Assembly: GCA_033026295.1 (NCBI GenBank)
Contig: CM065180.1
Coordinates: 24,171,023-24,235,022, forward strand
Direction of reading: 5' to 3'
Length of the DNA: 64,000 nt
From: Channa striata
Lineage: Eukaryota > Chordata > Actinopteri > Anabantiformes > Channidae
The notes under the pieces are model-generated. The model did not search any database. It worked only from the letters and a program-made list of their open reading frames with translations, and had not been told where the DNA came from. Of the stretch, positions 1 to 41,711 are shown one piece after another. Positions within the stretch are counted from its first letter, which is position 1. Each line of letters begins with the position of its first letter. Position numbers and translations under genes: made by a program.

Positions 1-117
1 CTCTCGTCGCCCTCATCATCATGTTCCTCTCTGCCTCACACACAGTCGGCTCGTCGCGCTCAGTCTCCACTCAGAGTCTGTGGCTGGCAGCGGGCAGCTG
101 ACGACCCCCCGGGCCCC

Positions 118-31372
<31,255 letters not shown>

Positions 31373-31489
31373 GTGCAGCACAGGCAGCCAATTAGATGGC
31401 GACTCCAGGCGACTCGTGCTAACGTGTGTGTCTCTCTACAGCCCGCAGATCATCGCTCAAATGCCGCCGAGTCCATGAGGGAATGTCCT

Positions 31490-31870
31490 GGTTCCGAAAT
31501 CCGCCGTTTAAAGGCGCAGCTTGACGCGGACAGTCGTTAACATGGAGGCGTCGGGACACTGACGGAGACCATCACCCCCTGACAGCAGCGGGACTCTGGG
31601 ACTCTGGACTCTGCGGCGGGTCCTGGAGCGGTGTCACAAAGACCGAGGCTGCGGGCTCTCCTCGCATCCTCGGGGAGGGGAACTCCGGGAGGAAACCCGA
31701 CGCCCGCCGCGATTCACCGCCACTCTCTGCTCGGCCTGGCACCGCGAACTGAGGCCATGTTCCCCGCGGCGGCGAGCTCCTGCTCGGCTCCGCGGAAGGT
31801 TGAGAGCCGGTGAGTGATGCTGCTGGGGGGAGGAGGAGGAGGAGGAGGAGGAGGAGAGGGGGGGGGCGTG
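31490..31870 (-). promoter_or_regulatory. CpG-rich island, putative distal pkn1 promoter and 5' UTR
   Basis: CpG dinucleotides are dense here (runs such as gacgcccgccgcgattcacc and cccgcggcggcgagc), unlike the AT-richer surroundings. The island lies 120-500 bases upstream of pkn1 exon 1a in transcript sense. CpG islands commonly mark broad vertebrate promoters. On the plus strand, 31825-31867 is a G-rich (GGA)n/G-run tract with G-quadruplex potential. The transcription start itself cannot be read from sequence. Confidence 0.6.
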
Positions 31871-32903
31871 AAAGCAGAGCTTCCGGTTACAGCCTTCAAA
31901 ATCAAACAGGTGTTCCGTTCGTCGGGGGGAGTTCGGGTCCAAGTCGGTTCAAAAGCGACAAAACTCTGCAGAAAAACCCGCTCACAGCGAACCGTTAGCT
32001 GCGTGGCCCACGTGACTGTAGCGTAACCAAAGCTAGTTCAACAAGTGCTGTTTTACACACTGGCCTTCTAGAGTTTATAATCCCAAAATACATAACCATA
32101 AGAATAATAACTCATTTCAACACGTACACTACCAGCGCACTGCGGTGCTACATCAGCCGCTACAAGCTAATGCTAAACGCGAACTGCTGGAGCTGCTTCA
32201 GTGACCGGAAGTAACCGGTGAAAACGACGCTACAAGCCGCGAACAGACTCGAACGCCGCGTTCCTTCAAACGATCATAATTCATATATTAACTGTGATTA
32301 AGTCACGCTCAGATTTGAAGCCCTGAACGTTCAGAAGTGAATTTAATAAAGTCTTTGATGCCTTTCAAGTGTGAAAACATGAACGACAATTAGCATCAGC
32401 ACATGAAAGGCGTCAAAGGCTCCATGGAGCCCAACGCCAAATAAAAACCAGTAAAGATCAATAATTCTGCGTTATCAGCACACACATTAACAGGAACCAT
32501 CGGCAAACATGTTGGACAGAAGCGTTTAGGGCCAGATGCGGGTCGTAAAACTACAGAAGAACCCGGAATAATAACAATATTCATAATAATAAATACTGCA
32601 AATAATGCTTGCAGCGGTCAGACTAGTGATCAACGAGCGAATGGCGGTAAATCAACAGCTGAGAGCAGCCTAAAATCTAACACACCCCAAATTATATTAA
32701 AGCACAATATTAAGTTGTTATTAAGGAGAGCAGGAATTCGAAGCAGATACGACCGGAAGTGGCTATTGTCGAACGCAACGCAGTGGATCATTAACCGGGA
32801 GGATAAAGCCTGTGCTCTTACTTTGAAACCGCCGAGCTTCCCCCGGTGCAGCTCTTCCGGCAGCTTGACGCCGCTGCGCCCTCCTGCTCCCGCCGGACAC
32901 CTG

Positions 32904-33075
32904 TGGATGTCCGGTGGTTCGGTGGATGTCCGGGTGGTTCGGTGGATGTCCGGTGGTTCGGTGGATGTCCGGTGGTTCGGTGGAAGTCCGGGTGGTTCGG
33001 TGGATGTCCGGGTGGTTCGGTGGAAGTCCGGGTGGTTCGGTGGATGTCCGGGTGGTTCGGTGGATGTCCGGGCGG
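32904..33075 (+). repeat. Minisatellite, 19-20 bp unit, about 8 copies
   Basis: Tandem units of the form ggtggttcggtggatgtccg alternate between 19 and 20 bp, some with ggaagtcc. They are intergenic, about 1.6 kb upstream of pkn1 exon 1a. Open frames over the array come from the repeat and are not genes. Confidence 0.9.
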
Positions 33076-33407
33076 TTTTACTGAATGAATGTGACTGAAT
33101 GTGCCGTTTAGTTACTGTTAATAGGCTGATACTACAGCAGCTGAAGCCACAGGAGCCTCTGAATGAAAATGGTCTGTGGATCCTTAATCCTTTATACTGC
33201 AGTAAAGTAAAAGTACTACCCTGAAAAATAAAAACACTAGGAATAAAATTATTATATGCAGAAAAATGTCTCCCTGTACTTTTATAGTATTGAAGCTGTA
33301 GACACTGAGCTGTACACATCTACAGAGCTGTTTTTAACAAATGTCATTCACAGATTAATCTACGGATCATTTCAGCTTTACTTTTATTTATTGTCCGAAC
33401 AGAGGAC

Positions 33408-33528
33408 ATGAGGTTAGCTGGTGTCAGAGAGGAAGATGCTCAGGATAGAGTAAAGTGGAAAAGGATGATTCGCTGTGGCGACCCCAGATGGGAAAAGCCG
33501 AAAGAGTAGTAGTAGTAGTAGTAGTAGT
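33408..33528 (+). mobile_element. 3' end of a non-LTR retrotransposon with (AGT)n tail
   Basis: Plus frame from 33408 reads MRLAGVREEDAQDRVKWKRM then IRCGDPRWEKPKE and a stop. A very similar C-terminus (VREEDAEDR...RMIRCGDP) recurs across teleost genomes at the end of a reverse-transcriptase ORF. The piece ends in a simple (AGT)8 tail, as expected for target-primed insertion. Confidence 0.65.
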
Positions 33529-35532
33529 TTAACATGTAACGCAGCTTCATATTCAACATTTTTCAACATTGAAGTAAAGCTGTCAGATAGATGTAGTGCT
33601 GTGACAATGTTGTGATGGAGTTCGAGTATAAAGCAGAAAGAAAAGTGCAGGTACGTGTCGCACGTTGTAAACTTGCACTTTGTCTCTGGAGACGGTGTTT
33701 ACAGGTGCTGCTGCTGGATCGTTCGCCTTTATTCTGCTCCGCGTCATCAGGTGGCACCAGATCTGCTGTCAGAGAACCCCCGGAAACACCCCGGACCGAA
33801 AACGGGCTCTCATGGATTCACCACTCTGTCGCCAATTCAGGCTTTGTACCCGGGAGGGCAGACGACATTTAGGAGCCAGCTGAGCACTTGCTCACCGTCC
33901 ACAAGTGAGTGAGCAAAGTCCACGTTCACGTCCCGGTTTTACTGGTGCAACTTTCAGGAAACCTTTCAAGCACCAGCTGTCAAACAGCTTGTCACCTTTT
34001 CCGTGCGTCCTGTGGTCGGAATATATGGAGTTGATGGCAGTTTCCACTTCCTCCTCAGACTCTTCATTTCCATTAATGCTGTCGTCATTCATTGACTTTC
34101 CTCATCTTCTATGACACCTTCCTTCAATAAAAATACTTATATAATAATTTGAGTATACTAATACTCAAACTCATATAGTACTCCTGGCATATGCACGACA
34201 CATCTGACACACACCTCCAACACGACCCATTTCATGCTGTTTTATTTCATACTGAGCGCAGCAATTTGTCACATTTCATACTGAAGATAATTTGGCAAAT
34301 GGCACAACAGTTTCTGCGATATAAAAGATGGTGACGGCGAACAATCACAAAACAGATATTAAGAATGTAAACACTGCATCACTCTATTATATGGAAAGTT
34401 ACACACACATATGAGTGTAGAGAACGTGGGGTCATGAATACATGCATTAGGCGTGTTGCTCATATATAAGGCTATAGAGAAAAGGTTATAAAGTGGAGTA
34501 ATATGATAATATATATATGTGCTAGTGTAACACAAACAGTATATGGACATGCATGGTGTAGCTGCAATGTAAATGATTTCGAAAACTAAAATCTGTACAT
34601 GCTGTTTTCAAATGTCACACGTTAATTCAGGCTCCGGGAACTTATTTCCATTTATACAAATGTGCATCTTAACACTTTTTCTGTTGTACACCTGTAAACA
34701 AATTTGACAAACGCAGTAATAATTTTAGTCCACAGTGAGATACGTGGTGTGTCGCTCATGCAGCCAACAGGTGGCGCTGTTGTTTCTCCCAGCCTCCCCG
34801 GACAGACACACAGATGCAGTAGAACACAAATCCTCCTGATCGTTGCCTAATTTCTCCTGCTCCAACCATCAAACTCAAGTACTGGGCAAATCACAGAGCA
34901 GGACACATAACGAGGAAGTCGCAACGGTCGTATGTTACTGTGAACAGATGAGGTGCAGGTGTTTGCCGAAAGAGACTTTGCTACAAGTAGAAGTATCACG
35001 TTATGTTTCTTACTCGAGTACAAATCAAAGCATTTAACGGCTGTTGATAATATGAACGAATAATTCCAGATATATTCCACATGTGCTTCATTAATAAAGT
35101 TTCTGAAGAAATCTGAAATGCTCGGGTCTTTTTGCATTTAATCTGTGTGCGAGCCACTTGGAAAATCCTGATTTCATGTCTTCTATGCACTAACTGAAGA
35201 TCGTTAGATGTCGGAGGCTTCACCCCAGAGAGATGACACTTTAAAATGTGTGAGTCCTTTGATTCCAATAGTCTGCAAAGTAACTAAAGCTGGAAATATT
35301 CAGGGAAAGTTACTCACCACCGTGATCTCAGACACTCCCCGAACACCCAGGAAATGAGGTTACAACTTTGGAATGTGAGAGACAATAACTACCCCCCCAA
35401 AACACCCACCAGTCCAGCACCCTCCTCCTAGCAGCAGAACAAGGACTGTCTTCTCTCTCCCACCCCACCCCCCTCCTCTCTGTGGCTGCAGTAGAATCCA
35501 GTGTGCGTTGGGGGGTTAATCACAGCATCACC

Positions 35533-35534
<2 letters not shown>

Positions 35535-35563
<29 letters not shown>
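35535..35563. repeat. (CA)n microsatellite
   Basis: About 14 CA units in the intergenic region, 0.84 kb past the PRR36-like stop codon. Confidence 0.95.
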
Positions 35564-35567
<4 letters not shown>

Positions 35568-36399
35568 ACTTTTCACCACAGAGGTTCTAATGACAGTACG
35601 GCCACTTACCTGGAGAAACACAGTCAACAAACGAGTGCAATTTGTCATAGCTCAGTCCCTCGTGGGGGAGGGAGACCCGTGTGGTGCTGGGAAGCACTTG
35701 TGTTAAGGAAACCTGCTCTAACAGGAGCTGGTGATACACAACATGCACAACAGCACGAGGTGAAGCTACAGGGTTGGATGTAATCTAACATCAGCTGACG
35801 ACTTGTTCACTCACTCGTGTTTAGACTAAAAACTCCCCAAATGGCTTCAGACAGAGAGCAACCGTCAAGCCCAAAGACGTAGGAAGTGTTCTACTTTGTG
35901 TGGTCATTTTTTGCTCATTGTGTGTCCGTTTGTCGTCCTTTGTGCTTGTTCTGGGTCATTTTGTGCCTGTTTATGGCAGTATTGTCTATTGTGGTCATTT
36001 TGTATCTTTTTCTGATATTTTCTGGTCTTATTGGGCTCTTGGGCTTTTTTGGTTCATAATCAACCAGTATTGGTTTGAATGTAATCAGTAATCCATCTCT
36101 GGTTTCAGATGGAACAACACTCAGTTTAAGTTTTACGATAATATGCTTTTAAAATGAAATAAAGATAAAGTCTACAGTAGTTCTGTGTATTGCATACTCA
36201 TGATTAAAGCAATAATGTCATTTTTGTCAACACACTGATGGGCTTTGTGCTCGAGTCTCAGATGTCTGCCTGCAACTCAAAGGTGGATTTTTCTAATTTT
36301 AGATTGCAGCTACCGCAAGAGTCGGTGTCAGTCTGAGCATCTAACTCCCCACAAAGCGAATGAGCATTTTCACCAGACTCTTCCTTCGGTTGACTTTTG

Positions 36400-37352
36400 T
36401 TAGTGTTGGGTCTCCACCTCCACCACAGTCCAGTCTCCAGGTGGGGAGCTGCTCCTGCTGTCTGGGGAGTAGCTGCTGACGGAGGTGACTGTAGCGTCGG
36501 GAGGCCTGAACTGGGGGAGCAGATTGGGCCACATGCTGCTCTCCAGGGGGCTTAAGGTGCCCCCTGACCCAACAGGCAGGAGGAGGAGAGGGGGGCAGCC
36601 CCCATCTCCGGACAACATCAAGGTCTGGTTGATGAGCTGCTGCACCATGTTCTTGTTCCACTCCAGTTCTTTTGGGGGCGCTGGGCGTAGCTGCCTTTGG
36701 GAGGACACGGACCTCTTCCCCACCAGGTGTGCGTTCCTGTTCTGGTCTCCTCTGAATTCATCCTCTTCATCGCTGGTTTCCATGGCTTCGTAGATGGTGC
36801 AGAGTCCGGAGGACGGGGAAAGCGTGACACCAGTAGGGCTCCTCCGCAGCTGCTGCTGCTGCTGCTGATGGATCTGTTTCTGCTGCATGCGGTACTGCTG
36901 CTCCAGCTCCAGCTGCCATTGCAGAACCTGCCTGCGGTGCCGGTGCTCCTGCTGCTGCTGCTGCAGCTGCAGCTGGAGGAGCTCCCGGCGCTGCTTCTCC
37001 AACTGCTTCTGCTGCTCGAGCCTCAGCCGCTCCTCTTCCAGCCACTGCCTCTTCTGCTTCTCCTGCTCCTGACGGTGCTGCATCTCTCGCAGCTTCTCCT
37101 GGTGCTGCTCCAGCCTCCTCAGCTGCTCTCCACCCGTCTGACCTCCGGCACGGGTCTCCATTGGTGGGGGAGGCGGCGCAATCTTTGCAAAATGTGCTGC
37201 GAGAGTCGGATCAATGGGCCTCCTGTTGCCCGGGACCATTGCCAAGTAGTGGCCATTGGCTAGAGGAACAGGATGGTTCTGGTTCTGGTTGTCTTCCTGC
37301 GAGTGTGTTTTCAGCTCGGGGTCTTCTACGACTGCATGTCTCTTTGTGTGTC
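36400..37352 (-). CDS. prr36: PRR36-like exon E: Gln-rich coiled coil and C-terminus
   Basis: 953 nt, phase 1 in, TAA at 36402-36400. It encodes HTKRHAVVEDPELKTHSQED, a His-Phe-Ala-Lys-Ile-Ala-Pro poly-Pro segment, then a long Glu/Gln/Arg/Leu heptad-like coiled coil with CAG-encoded Gln runs. It ends with SSGLCTIYEAMETSDEEDEF and GDWTVVEVETQH. Acceptor tcacag|GACACA. It is joined to exon D because the phases agree and no other upstream coding exon is seen. If it belonged to a separate gene, its 5' exons would have to be undetected. Confidence 0.75.
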
Positions 37353-38092
37353 CTGTGAGACAGTCAACATCACTTGGCGCATCTGTTAGAGATGCATGCA
37401 TCAAACAGAACGGGTGGCACGACAAAGACGGGGTTCGGGAGAGATCTCACAAGAGGGTGAACGTGGAACGTAAAAAGAAAAGGGTCCTCAAATAAAGGGA
37501 CATCCGTGACACAGCAATACAACTATACAGTATCTACAAATGAACAAACACATCATAGGATGGTTACAGGAAGGTGTTTTCTCTCTGAAGTTGCATTTCC
37601 TTTAACAGGAACAGTTTTTTTCTTTGAATGCTTTAATAATGCAAAATACAGCATGTTGTGCCTTTGTCCTCGCTGATTATCATAGAAGAGAGCGGTCCTG
37701 TATACACAGTACAGTACAGACAGCAGGCGTTGGCAGAGACGTGGACAGACAGAGGTCAAAGTGACAAAAACAACTAAAGTAATGCATGGAATAAACCTGA
37801 GCAGAGAGCGCACAGTCGAACGGCTTAATCTGAGACGTTTGAGGTACAAGTGTGTAAAGTTGATAAAGGAGTCGGTTCTTACGAGCAGAAAGAAGCAGTT
37901 TTGAGGAAATCAGGGGACAGAAGTATTCTGCTGCAACGCTTCGATGTTTTCCTGTGGCTCAGACAGCTTGTCTGGGTCTGCGTGAGCAGATCTGAGCACG
38001 TCTCACTTTCCTGACTGTCTGAGGCACTTTGCTGTGCCCAGTGTCGTTTCGCACCACTAGTAGAGCTGTATCGCATTCTTTGTATCACTGGC

Positions 38093-38135
<43 letters not shown>

Positions 38136-41100
38136 GCTGCTGCATGTACGTGATGGACAGTTAGTGACAAGAATACACCAACCCTTTGCATATTTTTTGA
38201 GATGATTCTTTAGTCACACAGGTGACATTGTGAGTGCGGGACTTTGACACTGTGGTAATAATTTTACATAAACGAGCTGAGTACTAAACCACAGGTCTCA
38301 GTGCTGGACAGACATCCGACATGTTAACATGCTTTCTGTGTTGTCCAGTAGCTGCGAAACGTTTTATTTTTGGTGCAGGATGTGGAAATAAATGGGAACT
38401 TTGTACTTAAAGCCTCTTTTCTGCTGCTCGTGATATGATTTAACCGACTGATCCATTTGTGTCGTCAGGTCTGTGCCGGGGTCACTGTTGGGTCACTGCT
38501 TTGGGTGAGGAGCTCTACTGGACACCTTCCACATATGGAATAATGAATGAGGCCTCTCAGTAAAGCGAAACAGAATAAATAAAGTTTTCAGCATCTTTCT
38601 CACGCTCTGCCTTTGCCTCCTGTTGGTTCATAGGCACGTTTAAACGCCGTGTTGAATCTGATACTTTGGTGCAGGACACGATGAAGCATGCTGGCGAGCA
38701 GGGCACCGGGAAACCATCTGGATCACCTTTTTGATTTAAACCAAAATTCCATTTTAGATACAACACCATTGTACTACGTTGCAACGCTTCCTGTTTGCCG
38801 TGGGAAATCAGTCACGTAAACATAGACACGCGAAGACTCTCACACACAGTCACAGTAAGTTCAAACATGCTGGATGCACAGGGGGAAATAAGAAACAGGA
38901 ACAAAATGCCTTGCAATGATGTTTTAATGGAATTTTGAAGGATAACCTAGTGTGAACCATTCATTCATAAACTAGTGTAGAAGTGTTTCAACTTCACGGT
39001 AGTACACAGTCGTTTTGTTAGTTAAACATGCAATATACTGCTGAAATAGTAAACCAAACGCCCACAATGGAAAGGTTTCTGTGAGTGTAAAGCTGTGAGA
39101 GTGACGTGGGGTAATGCAGGTCTATAGCCGTTAGTCTCCTCTGGAATACAAATGACCAGCTAATTGAGGCTTGAAGCACTGCCACCGAAAACTGAAAACG
39201 CCTGAAACATACTGTACGTGACTGCACGTTACAACCTACGCAGCGAACGCAGAACCTCTTAAAGCACACAGTAAAAACGCCACCGACTGCGATCTACGAC
39301 TCCCACACCTACTGTAGCTGTAAGGGCCAAAACAGCCGTGTTAATATCTAGCTTTTATTTTGATAGCGAAAATCTGGAAAGAAGAACGTAAAAAACAGAA
39401 GCATGTGACTATTGCTATGGTGCTGCTGAATATGAAGAGTGTGTACACGGGGTCAGAGGGAGGACCGGGTCTCAACAGAACAAAAAAAAAGAAGACAACA
39501 AAGAAGCAAATACAAAAACAAGTCAATGACATTTGTTCGGTAAAAACAGTAGGATAAATACACATCGAGTCCATTTCATTCCGTCTGTGTTTTTCTTGGT
39601 TTTTTTTTCTTTTGAAGGTTTAAAAGCTCAGTCACATCGGACCAGTCAGTCAGTACCCCATCAGGGGCTACAGAATATGCAGTGTTACTTAAAAAGAACA
39701 TTCTACTAGAAAATGGTAGTAGCTATTGTACATAAAAGTTTAAGCCGTACACTCACAACCATGACCAGTATGAAAGAGGAGGCTTCATTTAAAAATCACT
39801 ACAGTCTTTTTTCCATCTTATTTGTTCATTTTTTTAGAATCTTTTTTCCTCCATTTTTTTCTTCTGCGCCATCTAAATCAACTGGAGAGAAAACCAACAA
39901 CAGGTAGAGGAGGAGGAGGGGGGGTTTCAGGGAAAAGGTGCATTCCAGGAATAACGGGGGGAGACTTATACGTTACCTGCCAGAAAACTATCAGTCTTAT
40001 CACATATGGTGGAGTAGTAGGGCGGCTGGTGGTCGCCGCTGTCTCCAGACTCCTGGGCCGCCAACGGATCCACCTCCCCTGCTGCGGCCTTCCCCCCCAG
40101 CGTGTAGTGGTGCTCATCCAAACGGGGGTGGCCCAGTGGCATCAGGTCCACCAGCAGGTCCTCAGCCTGGGCAGCGGCCGCTGCCGAAGGCAGGGTCAGC
40201 TCCTTGATAAGAGACGGGTCCTTGGCCTCCTCCGGCAGCTGCTCCTCGTTCTCCAGGGAGAAAATGCCGGGGCTCTTTCCGCAGCTCTCGGCCATAGAGT
40301 GGGCGTTGGAGTTGGAGGTGGTGCAGTCGAAGCCGTAAGACGCCACAGAGTTGGCCGACTGAGGGGTGACCCCGCCCCCGTCCTCGTCGACCTCTCCGGC
40401 ATGTGTGGCCTCCTCATCCTCCTCAAGAGCGGGCAAATTGCAGGTGGGAGGAGGGCTTTCAAAACCAGCGCTCTCATCGGTTACCATCGGTGCATCGGGG
40501 TCGTTTATCTGCATCTCGCCCTCTGTGTCGCTGGCCTCGTCTCCTGAGGTGGAGGGTGAGGACGGGGCAGATGCTGGAGCGGTTGGGGGTCCTGTTCCCA
40601 GGATCTCATCTGCAGGCAGCGTCTCAGCCTCCTCCTCTTCTCCGTCACCTTTCTCCAGGTGGATACCCAGGTCCTGGTCCATGTCAGGCTGGACTGATGT
40701 GGGCACTGGAGTCTGTTGCTTGTCAGACCGGGACTCCACGCCGGAGCTGCTATCATAGTCGCGCAGCTCCTCTGGTGTGCTCGTCTCGCTGCTGCTGTGG
40801 GCGGCCAGGGCAGTGCCGCTCAGAGTGCTGGACTGGGACATGCCTACAGCTGGGGCAGCAAGAAGGTCGTGGACCTCCTCGGGAGCTGAACTGTGGGGTT
40901 CCTGTTCAGACTGAAGAGCAAAAGACGGTGCTCCGCTGTCCAAGCAGGCCTGAGCAGGAGACTGGGTCGGGGTTTCGGACTCTGCTGCGCCGTGGTCAGA
41001 AACAGGACTGGGTGAGGTGACGGAGAGCAGCGACTCTGGCTGAGCCCAGGTGTCGGAGAAGGGGTTGGCCTGTGTCCAGGAAGTTGAGGCTGAGGGCATG

Positions 41101-41680
41101 CATGTCGGAGCAACAGAGCGGTTGAGGTTGTCCAAACCCTCCTCCTCATTGAAGTCATCTTCGTCTACATTCCCACAGCTCTCTGTGACACCTTCACTGC
41201 GCATTTCTACATCTTCATCGTCCTCCTCCTCGTGTTCCTGTTGGTGGAACGTCATCATGTGATGCTCGTCCACTCTCTCTGAGCTGAGGTCCATGTCATC
41301 CACACGCTCATCCTCATCTTCATCTTCATCTTCTTCCTCGTTGGCCAGGGTCTCCACGTTGGGAGACCCCATGAGATTGCCGTCTCCCTCAGAGCCTCGG
41401 AGGCTCGAGTCGACCAAGGCGTCTGAGCTCTGAGTGCCCTCCAGTATGGCGGTGTGCTGGGTGCTGCTGAGATCGGACACTCCCTGCTGCCGACTGCTGG
41501 TGCAGCTGCTTACATCCTCCGAGTCCATTCCAGACAGCAGGTCATCTCCGAGCCAGCCCGCTGAACCACCGAACCCGGAGGACCTGACTTGGAACTCCTC
41601 CGAGGGCTGAGACATGCTCATGTCAGTGATTATGGATGAAGGCTGATGGCCTAGTCGCCTCTGCTCCTCATCTTCATACT

Positions 41681-41711
<31 letters not shown>

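Larger units (their letters stand above)
31871..36399. other. Intergenic region between pkn1 and the PRR36-like gene
   Basis: It contains the 3' UTR of the PRR36-like gene (end not placed), the 32.9-kb minisatellite, the retrotransposon tail at 33.4 kb and a (CA)n. TTTATT at 34241-34246 and TTTAAT at 35136-35141 are possible minus-strand poly(A) signals. No exon was recognised. Confidence 0.55.
37353..39976 (-). other. PRR36-like intron between exons D and E, 3' UTR of the short form
   Basis: About 2.6 kb. The right part would be 3' UTR if the unspliced form is made (stop 39966, AATAAA at 39354). It also holds a (GT)n repeat. No other exon was seen. Confidence 0.55.

Noticed and set aside
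32630..33319. 229-residue minus-strand open frame with EPPGHPPNH-like repeats
   Set aside because: The repetitive centre is the 19-20 bp minisatellite, and the flanks have no protein-like composition or splice-site support.
33892..34092. Minus-strand acidic open frame (NGNEESEEEVETAINS...)
   Set aside because: Only 66 codons, no splice-site support and no recognised family. It may be a mobile-element fragment, but this could not be shown.
36697..37263. 188-residue plus-strand Leu-rich open frame
   Set aside because: It is antisense to the Gln-rich exon E. CTG on the plus strand is CAG on the minus strand.
39822..40547. 241-residue plus-strand open frame
   Set aside because: It is antisense to the end of exon D, which has clear coding character on the minus strand.
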